From G963676095 sp963676095 (GTDB lineage: Bacteria > Bacteroidota > Bacteroidia > Bacteroidales > Prolixibacteraceae): a DNA stretch of 64,000 nucleotides. The translations under genes and the position numbers were made by a program. The stretch spans positions 3,100,001 through 3,164,000 of the forward strand of contig OY781040.1 in assembly GCA_963676095.1 (NCBI GenBank). The letters are read 5' to 3'. Below are positions 35,017 through 43,626 of the stretch, piece by piece. Each line of letters opens with the position of its first letter. The first letter of the stretch is position 1. The notes beneath the pieces are model-generated. The model did no database searches. It worked only from the letters and a program-made list of their open reading frames with translations, and was not told where the DNA came from.

Positions 35017-35847
35017 ATGGAAAAGGCGATTTTATTATTTTATGTAATCATTTTTGGAAGCGCAGGCAGCTGTACAGAAGAACAACATTTTGGGGTCAAC
35101 GCTGAAGAGAATCAAAGTTCAGAAAGTATCACGAAATCCGGGGAAACAGTTCTTTCCGGGGGAACTCTTCTTTGGGATGGTTCGGCCGAAAATGGGACCG
35201 GAGTATTTAAAGCTATCGAAAAGCAGGATAACGACGGGAATTATGGTTCCACAAACGGATCCTATGTCGAGGCAGTAACCGACAGCACTGAAGGCCTTGT
35301 CTGGAAATTTTATAAAGCGGCACTGGATCGTCGCTGCGAAGCAAGAGGGGCGAAAGGAGTAACTCCAACCATAGGGGAAACGTATTATCTGGGATACCGC
35401 TTTAAACTTACGGAGGTTTTAACATGGCCTGATCTTGGAAATTATTTTGCATTATCGCAATGGAAGACCTATGGTACCCCAAATCTTCAAAATTATCCGA
35501 TCCTGACAACGATTAACAGCGGGTACTTTAAAATTCAACATTTTGATGTGGACGGGAACAGGATTGATTTACTAAAGGAACCTGTGAGTCCGGATGTCTG
35601 GTACTCTGTAGTCGTAAAAATAAAGGTTGGGGATACTTCGACTACAGGAGAATTTCAGGTCTGGTGGGGAAATACTTCAACTCCAAGTACCTTGTTGACG
35701 GGGGATACAAGTTATTCATGCCGGACATTTGATGGCGAAAGGATCGATCCGAAATGGGGTTATTATCATGAAACAGATCGTCCGGGAACAATCTATTTTT
35801 CCAGGTTAAAAATAGGTACCGGTTGGGATGTTGTGAAACCATATTAA
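35017..35847 (+). CDS. Polysaccharide lyase-like lipoprotein (heparin lyase I/PL20-type fold)
   Basis: A 276-aa protein from ATG 35017 (MEKAILLFYVIIFGSAGSCT), with Cys in a lipobox-like AGSC. The rest looks like a beta-jelly-roll lyase of the PF14099 group: WKFYKAALDRRCEARGAKG, TYYLGYRFKLTEVL, FALSQWKTYGTPN, YSVVVKIKVGD, then a final HETDRPGTIYFSRLKIGTG typical of this fold's last strands. Family members cleave uronic-acid-containing chains by elimination. This agrees with the GH88 unsaturated glucuronyl hydrolase downstream. The exact PL family and active-site residues cannot be fixed by eye. It precedes susC of PUL 2. Confidence 0.6.
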   Translation: MEKAILLFYVIIFGSAGSCTEEQHFGVNAEENQSSESITKSGETVLSGGTLLWDGSAENGTGVFKAIEKQDNDGNYGSTNGSYVEAVTDSTEGLVWKFYKAALDRRCEARGAKGVTPTIGETYYLGYRFKLTEVLTWPDLGNYFALSQWKTYGTPNLQNYPILTTINSGYFKIQHFDVDGNRIDLLKEPVSPDVWYSVVVKIKVGDTSTTGEFQVWWGNTSTPSTLLTGDTSYSCRTFDGERIDPKWGYYHETDRPGTIYFSRLKIGTGWDVVKPY

Positions 35848-35973
35848 GTTGTTGTAATGCTGCTTTGTTAAAATGATTTTAGGATTAAGAAATATTAATA
35901 ATTAGAAGGATACTGGTTGGGCTAAATTTTTCCGATGGTCTTTTCTAGTCTTATATTAATCAAACTTTCAATT

Positions 35974-38900
35974 ATGAGAAATTATTTGCTGAAATTTTTT
36001 CTGGTGCTGTGGTTGATAACGGCAACATTTATTTCTATGTATGCTCAGGAGTCAACCATATCTGGTCGTGTAACCGATTCGACAGGAGAGTCTATTCCGG
36101 GCGTTTCGGTTCAGTTTAAAGGAACAACTGTGGGGACAGTGACTGATATGGACGGTAATTTTAAAATGAAGAAACCTGAAAAATCTCATATCCTGGTGTT
36201 TTCGTTTGTTGGAATGGAAAGCCAGGAAATGGATGTTCGTGGAAAAACTGCGCTTGCAGTGAAAATGCGAAACTCAAATGTAAATCTGCAGGAGGTAGTT
36301 GCTGTGGGATACGGAACAGTTGCCAAGAAGGATCTTACCGGTGCTGTTGCTAAAGTTGATATGTCAGAAATGCAGGATGCTCCTGTAAAATCTTTTGAGG
36401 AAGCCCTTGCCGGACGAGTGAGTGGCGTGCAAATCAGTTCAACTGACGGTCAACCTGGTTCTGCAATGAACATTGTAATTCGAGGTGGAAACTCAATCAC
36501 ACAAAGTAATTCACCATTGTATGTTATTGATGGTTTTCCTATGGAGAGTTCCGACAATCTCGGAATAAATCCCGCTGATATTGAGTCAATAGATGTATTA
36601 AAGGATGCCTCAGCGACAGCAATTTATGGCGCAGAAGGAGCGAACGGGGTAATTATTATTACCACAAAAGCCGGTATTGAGGGTGCACCACGTATAACTT
36701 ATGACGCTTATTACGGAATTCAAAAGATTACCAAAGAAATGGATATGCTTACCCCATACCAATATGTAGTTTATCAGAATGAAATAGATCCTGATGAAAC
36801 TTACTCAAGGTGGCTGAAAAATGGAGAACGCGATCTGGATTATTATAAGGATGTGAAAGGAATTGACTGGCAAAACCAGATTTTTCGAACAGCACCATAT
36901 CAAAATCATTATTTGAATATTACGGGAGGAAACAAAAAGACAAAGTATACTGCAACTATTTCTTATTTTGATCAGGAAGGAGTGCTGATTAATTCTGGTT
37001 TTAGCCGGATTTTAGGAAAATTAAGATTGGATCAGACGGTGAACGACAAACTTAAGGTGGGCCTCCAATTTAGTTATAACCGTGATAAAAAATATGGAAC
37101 TCCTCCTTCTGTTAGCAGCAGCAGCAGCGCTTCAGGATATTTAATGTATTCAGTATGGGCGTATCAACCAATGTCTTCTGATGACGATGTAAACCTTTTG
37201 GACCAACTGGTTGACCCAGATACTGATACCGATAATGATTATCGGTTTAACCCGGTTTTATCGGCTAAGAATGAGATTCGTGACCGCTTTTATGATGTTA
37301 TAAATGTAAATGGCTATGCCGAGTATGAACTCATAAAGGGATTAAAATACAAATTTTCGGGTGGTCTTAATAACAGTTTGCAAAAATATGAATATTTTAA
37401 TGGTTCTCAGACCCGTCTCGGGTACGAAAATTCCAGCTTAGGGGGACCAAATGGAGGAGTAACCCATTATGAATATAGAAAATGGCTTGTTGATAATATC
37501 TTGACTTATGATAAGAAGATCAAAGATCATAAGTTTAATGTGATGGCAGGTTTAAGCATGGAAGATAATTCATCCTCTATTTTTGGTGCAGAGGCTCTTT
37601 ATGTTGACGATGAATCTCTTGGAATTGATGCTTTAGACTTAGGAACACCTACCGAAATTACTTCTTCTTCATCCGAATCGACTTTGAAGTCCTTTATTTC
37701 GAGATTAAACTATAACTACAAATCTAAATATTATTTTACGGGGACTTTTAGAGCCGATGGATCATCTAAATTCTCAAAGCAAAACCGCTGGGGATATTTC
37801 CCTTCTGCCTCTATTGCTTGGAGGGCTTCGGAAGAACAATTTTTGAAGCCTGTAAAGCAAATTTCAAATTTAAAGGTTCGACTTAGCTGGGGGATAACAG
37901 GTAATAACAGGGTCGATGATTTTGCGTCAAGTGCTCAGCTGGGGTCTGATTACTATGCGTTTAATGATGAATTGTCCCAGGCGGTTTATATCTCTCAGCT
38001 TGAAAATGCCGACCTGAAATGGGAATCGACCGAACAGACTGACTTAGGGGTTGATTTCGGCTTACTGGATAGCAGAATCAATATAACTGCTGATATTTAT
38101 AGAAAGACGACACGAGATTTGTTACTGGATGCAAATTTACCTGCAACAACCGGTTTTGATACAGCCTATAAAAATATTGGATCAATGCGTAACCAGGGAC
38201 TTGAATTTTCTCTGAATACGGTAAATATTGATAATCCAAAATTCAAATGGACTTCCAGTTTTAATATTTCATTTAACCGGAATAAGGTCCTGGCTTTAAG
38301 TAATAATGAAGAAAGTATGACCAGCAGTGTTTCCTGGGATTACTGGTGGAGAGAAGTTCCCGCTTACATTGCTAAAGTAGGGAAGCCAATCGGACAAATT
38401 TGGGGTGTAATCTGGGATGGTGTTTACCAATTGGATGATTTTAATGAAATTGGAGGGAACTATGTCTTAAAAGGCAATGTGCCTGCGAATGGTGACACTC
38501 GCAGTACAATCCAGCCCGGCTACATTAAATACAAGGATTTAAATGGAGATGGTACGGTTGATTCGGACGATAATGTAATTATTGGTAATACGCAGCCTAA
38601 ACATACAGGAGGTTTTTCGAATACGTTTGAGATTGGTCCTTTTGATCTCAATTTCCTTTTGGAATGGTCGTATGGAAATGATGTGCTCAATGCCAATCGA
38701 TTGATCTTTGAGAGTACCTCGACTTATGGACGAAACCAGTTTGCAACCACAGCAGATCATTGGTCTGTTGACAATCAGGATTCGAAGCTGCACGTACCAC
38801 TGGGAGATGGCCCTAATTATTATTCTACGAGAGTAGTTGAAGACGGCTCATACCTCCGATTGAAGAATATCATGGTAGGATATACATTTAACAAGGCGTT

Positions 38901-39087
38901 GTTGAAAAAAATGAAAATAAATAGCCTCAGGGTTTATCTGAAAGGACAAAACCTGTATACCTGGACAAACTACACTGGGTTTGATCCTGATGTAAATACA
39001 AGAGGAACAGGACTAACCAAAAGTTTTGATTATTCGGCCTACCCTGAGGCTAAGTTGGTTACAATCGGGTTAAAGCTAGTTTTTTAA
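35974..39087 (+). CDS. SusC-like TonB-dependent transporter, PUL 2
   Basis: A 1037-aa protein from ATG 35974 with signal peptide (LVLWLITATFISMYAQ). A carboxypeptidase-regulatory-like domain (SIPGVSVQFKGTTVGTVTDM; VFSFVGMESQEMDV) precedes the plug (VAVGYGTVAKKDLTGAV; NIVIRGGNSIT; PLYVIDGFPM; VLKDASATAIYGAEGANGVI) and a beta barrel ending LGLKLVF-like text (TIGLKLVF). It moves oligosaccharides from the SusD lid into the periplasm. The SusD gene starts 19 bases downstream. Composition is close to the organism's intermediate GC and unlike the GC-rich PUL 1 susC. Confidence 0.95.
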   Translation: MRNYLLKFFLVLWLITATFISMYAQESTISGRVTDSTGESIPGVSVQFKGTTVGTVTDMDGNFKMKKPEKSHILVFSFVGMESQEMDVRGKTALAVKMRNSNVNLQEVVAVGYGTVAKKDLTGAVAKVDMSEMQDAPVKSFEEALAGRVSGVQISSTDGQPGSAMNIVIRGGNSITQSNSPLYVIDGFPMESSDNLGINPADIESIDVLKDASATAIYGAEGANGVIIITTKAGIEGAPRITYDAYYGIQKITKEMDMLTPYQYVVYQNEIDPDETYSRWLKNGERDLDYYKDVKGIDWQNQIFRTAPYQNHYLNITGGNKKTKYTATISYFDQEGVLINSGFSRILGKLRLDQTVNDKLKVGLQFSYNRDKKYGTPPSVSSSSSASGYLMYSVWAYQPMSSDDDVNLLDQLVDPDTDTDNDYRFNPVLSAKNEIRDRFYDVINVNGYAEYELIKGLKYKFSGGLNNSLQKYEYFNGSQTRLGYENSSLGGPNGGVTHYEYRKWLVDNILTYDKKIKDHKFNVMAGLSMEDNSSSIFGAEALYVDDESLGIDALDLGTPTEITSSSSESTLKSFISRLNYNYKSKYYFTGTFRADGSSKFSKQNRWGYFPSASIAWRASEEQFLKPVKQISNLKVRLSWGITGNNRVDDFASSAQLGSDYYAFNDELSQAVYISQLENADLKWESTEQTDLGVDFGLLDSRINITADIYRKTTRDLLLDANLPATTGFDTAYKNIGSMRNQGLEFSLNTVNIDNPKFKWTSSFNISFNRNKVLALSNNEESMTSSVSWDYWWREVPAYIAKVGKPIGQIWGVIWDGVYQLDDFNEIGGNYVLKGNVPANGDTRSTIQPGYIKYKDLNGDGTVDSDDNVIIGNTQPKHTGGFSNTFEIGPFDLNFLLEWSYGNDVLNANRLIFESTSTYGRNQFATTADHWSVDNQDSKLHVPLGDGPNYYSTRVVEDGSYLRLKNIMVGYTFNKALLKKMKINSLRVYLKGQNLYTWTNYTGFDPDVNTRGTGLTKSFDYSAYPEAKLVTIGLKLVF

Positions 39088-39106
39088 TAAAAAAAACAGT
39101 AATTCT

Positions 39107-40648
39107 ATGAAATATAACATTATTACAATTATATTGATGATGTTGCTTACATCATGCAAGAATTTTTTGGATGTTACTCCAACAGATTTTTTATCTCCGG
39201 AAAATTATTACAATAATGATGACGAAGCGTTGGCTGGTCTGGCCGGAGTTTACGATGCTTTGGGAAATGGAGATGCTTTATACGGTCAAAATCTATGGCT
39301 TCATTTTGCAATGGCTAACGATCTGGAATATATCGGGAAAAGCTATATAAAGACAGGTTATATGCTGATTTATAACTATGATGCTTCAAATCCATATCTT
39401 GAGGCTACCTGGGCCGGATTATATGAAGGGATTAACAGGGCAAACAGTTTTATCTCTTCGATTAAAGAGGCCGACAATGTGGATGAGGATATTCGTCTCC
39501 GTTACGAAGGTGAAGCGCGTTTTCTAAGAGCTCTTTTTTATTTTCATCTGGTATGCAATTGGGGTGATGTTCCCTTAAGACTGGACGCGACCACGAGTGT
39601 TGATGATGTCAATATTGCGTTAACTGACAAAGATTCTATTTACAGTGTCATTTTGGATGATCTGCAGTTTGCCCAGGAGAATGTTTTGTCTGCAGATGAA
39701 GTGCCAACTAGCGGACGAGTCAGCAAAAGTGCTGTTTGGGGGATGCTTGCCCGGGTATATTTGAAAATGGCTGGTTATCCTTTGCTGGAAACTGATCATT
39801 ATAAAGATGCCAAATACTGGGCACAAAAGGTCATAGATAGTGGATTACACGAGTTAAATCCGGATTACGCCCAAATTTTCATCAATATAGCTGAAGATTT
39901 ATACGATATTAAAGAGTCGATTTTTGAAGTTGAGTTTTATGGGAATAACGTGTCGGAATCAGAGACTGGCCGCGTCGGGGGAATTATGGGACTTAAGTCC
40001 GTAAACTATGATATTGGATATTCATATGCCTGGGTATATCCTACTCCCCGTTTGTGGTTCCTATATGATGAAACAGACGTCCGGCGGGATTGGAATATCG
40101 CTCCGTATGAATATGATGATGCTGATTCTGAAGAAAAAACCTACCTGGGGAGTAAGGATTTAAGGCGAAGTGCCGGAAAATTCAGGAGGGAATATGAACC
40201 ATATAGCACTAAAGATAAAAATTATACGAATCAGAATTTTCCCGTTCTCAGATATTCGGATGTGCTTTTGATGTTTGCTGAAGCCGATAATGAACTGAAC
40301 GGACCAACCGATTCAGCTTATTATGCTCTTAATTTGGTTCGGGAGAGAGCAGGTATTTCTTCTGTAAGTGATTTGTCTCAGAACGAATTCCGGTCTCTTA
40401 TAAAAGATGAGCGGGGACGGGAGTTGTGTTTTGAAGCAATCAGAAAGTTTGATTTAATCCGTTGGGGAGATTTTTACGACGAAATGAAAGAGACAGGGAA
40501 AGAGATCAGTTCACTTTCCGGTTATAGCATCTATAATTATACCTATGCGTTTGATAACGTTTCGACGCCGCGTGATCTCTGGGTTCCTTATCCTTTGTCA
40601 GAAACGTCTTTAAATAATGCAATAACTACACAGACTCCTGGGTGGTAA
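39107..40648 (+). CDS. SusD/RagB-family surface lipoprotein, PUL 2
   Basis: A 513-aa protein with lipobox LMMLLTSCKNFLDVTPTDF. Family features: EGEARFLRALFYFHLVCNWG near 128, and VLRYSDVLLMFAEADNELNG, then ELCFEAIRKFDLIRWGDF near the C-terminus. It pairs with the SusC upstream at the outer membrane. The gene is followed at 20 bases by a DUF5017-like lipoprotein gene. Confidence 0.95.
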   Translation: MKYNIITIILMMLLTSCKNFLDVTPTDFLSPENYYNNDDEALAGLAGVYDALGNGDALYGQNLWLHFAMANDLEYIGKSYIKTGYMLIYNYDASNPYLEATWAGLYEGINRANSFISSIKEADNVDEDIRLRYEGEARFLRALFYFHLVCNWGDVPLRLDATTSVDDVNIALTDKDSIYSVILDDLQFAQENVLSADEVPTSGRVSKSAVWGMLARVYLKMAGYPLLETDHYKDAKYWAQKVIDSGLHELNPDYAQIFINIAEDLYDIKESIFEVEFYGNNVSESETGRVGGIMGLKSVNYDIGYSYAWVYPTPRLWFLYDETDVRRDWNIAPYEYDDADSEEKTYLGSKDLRRSAGKFRREYEPYSTKDKNYTNQNFPVLRYSDVLLMFAEADNELNGPTDSAYYALNLVRERAGISSVSDLSQNEFRSLIKDERGRELCFEAIRKFDLIRWGDFYDEMKETGKEISSLSGYSIYNYTYAFDNVSTPRDLWVPYPLSETSLNNAITTQTPGW

Positions 40649-40668
40649 AATTAATAAAATGCAAAATT

Positions 40669-41553
40669 ATGAAATATAATAAATTAATTACGATGATTGT
40701 CATTGCATGGGGATTAGCTACCGGGTGTAATGATGATGTAGAAACCCCTTCGTTTAATGTTACCGCTGATCAGACTACGGTTTCTGTCGGAGATTCAGTG
40801 ACTTTTTCCTTCTCCGGCTATGCAGATATAATAGCTTTCTATGGCGGTGAAGAAGGCAATAACTATGAGAATAAGGACAGGGTCAGTCTTTCCGGGGGAG
40901 TACCTGAGCTTACCTTTGAATCGATGGGCGCCTACGGAAGTTTTAACAATACCCTGTCTTTCTGGGCCTCAACAGATTTTAGCGGGACCTATGACAGTAC
41001 ATCTGTTGCTGATGCGACCTGGACAGAATTGACAGATTTTGTGATCCCTGAAAATTCTGATTTTAGCAATTATACCAGTTCGGGAACCCATTCGTTGGAA
41101 CAGTTCGTAGGGAACCCTGTCGTTTTTGCCTTTAAATACCAGGCGGAGACAGGGGCTACACAAAGAAAATGGCAAATCGGTTCGTTTGATATTAATTATG
41201 TGCAGGACGAGGGTTCTGCTGCAGTAACTGACTTGTCCGGGGCGGACTGGACGGCTGTAGATATGACTGGAAGTAAATCCTGGACGGTTAGTTCAACCTA
41301 TCTTTTGCATAATTCTTCAAGTAGTACTGAGGCTTCAAATCTGGATTGGATAATAACAGATTTCCTGATCCTGGATCAGGCCACACCCGACTATGCGGTC
41401 CCGATAAAAGGGGCTGATGAACTGGCTCTGGATGATTATAAATATGCGTTCTCCACGGCGGGAACATATAATGTCGTATTCGTTGGTACAAATGGTTACA
41501 AAGGAGATACAGAGACCGTTGTCAGAACTTTGCAAATTACAGTTACAGAGTAA
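40669..41553 (+). CDS. DUF5017-like surface lipoprotein
   Basis: A 294-aa protein from ATG 40669, lipobox AWGLATGCNDDVE. The N-terminal domain has the DUF5017 pattern FNVTADQTTVSVGDSVTFSF then SGYADIIAFYGGEEGNNYE. A middle beta-sandwich contains KWQIGSFDINYV. The C-terminus is PKD/Ig-like (YKYAFSTAGTYNVVFVGTNG). Proteins of this kind follow SusC/D in many Bacteroidetes PULs and bind glycan on the surface. It ends PUL 2's transport block, with a terminator directly after. Confidence 0.8.
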   Translation: MKYNKLITMIVIAWGLATGCNDDVETPSFNVTADQTTVSVGDSVTFSFSGYADIIAFYGGEEGNNYENKDRVSLSGGVPELTFESMGAYGSFNNTLSFWASTDFSGTYDSTSVADATWTELTDFVIPENSDFSNYTSSGTHSLEQFVGNPVVFAFKYQAETGATQRKWQIGSFDINYVQDEGSAAVTDLSGADWTAVDMTGSKSWTVSSTYLLHNSSSSTEASNLDWIITDFLILDQATPDYAVPIKGADELALDDYKYAFSTAGTYNVVFVGTNGYKGDTETVVRTLQITVTE

Positions 41554-41568
41554 AATCTTAAAAGGAAT

Positions 41569-41609
41569 AAGAAGAGGTTGTCCTGTGAGTAAAGGCAGCC
41601 TCTTCTTTG
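41569..41609 (+). terminator. Terminator after PUL 2 transport genes
   Basis: The arms aagaagaggttgtcc and ggcagcctcttctt pair around tgtgagtaaa and are followed by tgt. The hairpin lies 15 bases past the stop. It probably separates transport genes from the downstream enzymes. Confidence 0.65.
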
Positions 41610-41736
41610 TATTAGTGCGTAAACTTTTGAATCTATAAATTCTGATAATGAGATCACCTTATTCATCTTTTTATTAAAATCATAGAATGCAATAATCGTG
41701 TTCAGTAAAGTAAGAATCGTAAGAAAATAAATACCT

Positions 41737-42036
41737 ATGAGCAAAATAAACCTGATTTTGAGTGACCGGTTATTTTCCGTCGGCATTCCCTTTTGGTTGT
41801 TTGTGTCGATCATGATCCTTTTAGTCGCGTGGATGTATTTTTTGCTCTGCCGGAACGATCGGGTCCGGGGAAAAAAAATCTGTTCAGCGCAGACTGTCAG
41901 TCCATTGTGCTGGCATTTGGTTATCTACATTGTCTATAGCCGGACCCAAGGAGGTAGTCATGTAATGATTATCCCTGAAGAGAATTGTAATTATTTATCG
42001 GATAATGCATTCTTTTTTGTTAATAAAAATTATTAG
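41737..42036 (+). CDS. Possible small membrane protein, uncertain
   Basis: A 99-aa frame, MSKINLILSDRLFSVGIPFW followed by a hydrophobic helix (LFVSIMILLVAWMYFLLC) and a short basic tail. Beyond residue 60 the sequence is not protein-like. An opposing minus-strand frame (41813-41496) also encodes a hydrophobic helix but would read through the terminator. The wider stretch 41610-42221 holds nothing else I can name. I am not sure either frame is a gene. Confidence 0.28.
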   Translation: MSKINLILSDRLFSVGIPFWLFVSIMILLVAWMYFLLCRNDRVRGKKICSAQTVSPLCWHLVIYIVYSRTQGGSHVMIIPEENCNYLSDNAFFFVNKNY

Positions 42037-42221
42037 ATGAGTCAACGACTGGATTGTATTTTGGTATGTATCTGGCTATGGTTATGAAAAAATTAATTTA
42101 AAGGAGTATTATGGTTTTTGATAACAATTGACGAATCACTTCTGTGAATTTTTTGAGGGTGGCCTTTGCAGATAATTCTTCGTAGTCCGGCTGCTAAATC
42201 GTTTATTAATTTTAATTTGAA

Positions 42222-43421
42222 ATGAAGAGATTAAACTTATTTGTTTTCATTGTCCTGGGAATAGTTTGTATCGTAAGTTGTCGAAATAACAATACTACAA
42301 ACAAACAGACGTCTATTAAAAAACTGATCGATGACGACCTGCGTTTGGCGGTCAGGCAATATAAAATTTTAATGACATCAGTTCCTGGCGATTCTATGCC
42401 CCGGACATTTGAAAATGGGAGGCATGTTAACAGTAAAATTACCTGGTGGTGTAGCGGTTTTTATCCGGGAACTTTATGGTATTTGTTTGAGGCGAGCGGA
42501 GACACTGTGATACGCAATGAGGCAGTCAGGTGTTTAACGGTTTTGGCTCCCGTTCAATATTACACTGGGAACCACGATTTGGGATTCATGATGTACTCAA
42601 GTTTTGGCAATGCTTATCGCATAACTGGTAACGACGTTTATAAACCGGTACTGATTAATGCTGCTAAATCTTTGGCAATCCGCTATCGTCCCAATATCGG
42701 GGTTATTCAATCATGGAATACATCACAACGGTACGAATGTCCAGTGATTATTGATAATATGATGAATCTCGAATTGCTGGAGTGGGCGGGTAAAAATTCT
42801 CAGGATACGATTTTTTCTTACATAGCCCGGAATCATGCCGATAATACTTTAAAAAATCATTTCCGTCCGGATTACAGCAGCTATCATGTGGTAGACTATG
42901 ATACGATAACCGGCAATGTGATTAAAAAAGCAACACATCAGGGGTTTAGCGATTCTTCTTCCTGGAGTAGGGGACAGGCATGGGGCTTATACGGTTATAC
43001 GATGATGTATCGAATGACTGGAAATAAAAAGTATTTGAAACAAGCCAGGAATATTGCATGCTTTATTCTTGATAATCCGGATATGCCTGAGGATATGATC
43101 CCTTATTGGGATTTCAATGCTCCTGGTATTCCGGATGAAGAACGGGATGCTTCTGCGGGGGCAGTTATTGCATCGGGCTTGCTCGAACTTGGCCGGTATA
43201 CCAGTGGAGAAGAAAAAGAGCGTTATGTCGGAGCTGCCGAAAAAATACTCCGTTCCCTAAGTTCCCCTGTTTACCGATCAAAGTTAGGCGAAAACGGAGG
43301 GTATATCCTGATGCACAGCGTCGGTTCAAAACCACACAATTCAGAAGTAGATGTCCCTCTTACTTATGCTGATTACTATTTTATTGAAGCCTTATTGCGA
43401 TATAAAAATTGGTATTTGTAA
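42222..43421 (+). CDS. GH88 unsaturated glucuronyl hydrolase
   Basis: A 399-aa protein with lipobox-like IVLGIVCIVSCRNN. It has the GH88 (alpha/alpha)6-barrel pattern: WWCSGFYPGTLWYLFEASGD, HDLGFMMYSSFGNAYRITGN with D119, and IIDNMMNLELLEWAG with D178, the usual pair of catalytic aspartates. The histidine/tryptophan region is SSSWSRGQAWGLYGYTMMYR. The enzyme hydrates and releases the 4,5-unsaturated uronic acid left at chain ends by polysaccharide lyases, so it complements the lyase-like protein at 35017-35847. It is followed by GH20, pointing to a polymer of uronic acid and hexosamine. Confidence 0.92.
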   Translation: MKRLNLFVFIVLGIVCIVSCRNNNTTNKQTSIKKLIDDDLRLAVRQYKILMTSVPGDSMPRTFENGRHVNSKITWWCSGFYPGTLWYLFEASGDTVIRNEAVRCLTVLAPVQYYTGNHDLGFMMYSSFGNAYRITGNDVYKPVLINAAKSLAIRYRPNIGVIQSWNTSQRYECPVIIDNMMNLELLEWAGKNSQDTIFSYIARNHADNTLKNHFRPDYSSYHVVDYDTITGNVIKKATHQGFSDSSSWSRGQAWGLYGYTMMYRMTGNKKYLKQARNIACFILDNPDMPEDMIPYWDFNAPGIPDEERDASAGAVIASGLLELGRYTSGEEKERYVGAAEKILRSLSSPVYRSKLGENGGYILMHSVGSKPHNSEVDVPLTYADYYFIEALLRYKNWYL

Positions 43422-43529
43422 CCGTTATTTGCAGGGGGGCAGGCGTTTAAAATCATCTGTGGTAAGATATTCATATTCAATTATAAGAATGAGTTTCTCT
43501 CCAAGGGATCCTGAAGGATTAAGTTTTAT

Positions 43530-43622
43530 ATGATGAAATTTTTTTTTCTATTTTTAGCCTGTTGTCATGAAACATCAGGCTCAGACGGAACAAGATTGAT
43601 TGATGACGGAGTTAAAAAATAA
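43530..43622 (+). pseudogene. Mini-ORF with lipoprotein-type signal, probable gene remnant
   Basis: The 30-codon frame reads MMKFFFLFLACCHETSGSDG and ends GVKK. It looks like a complete type II signal peptide (FFLFLACC) that stops shortly after the lipobox, just 4 bases before the GH20 start. It may be the 5' stub of a deleted lipoprotein gene or a leader peptide. A chance frame is also possible. Confidence 0.35.
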
Positions 43623-43626
43623 TTTT

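Noticed and set aside
41496..41813. 105-aa minus-strand hydrophobic frame
   Set aside because: It runs through the PUL 2 terminator hairpin and has no neighbour on that strand. It is no better supported than the opposing plus-strand frame.
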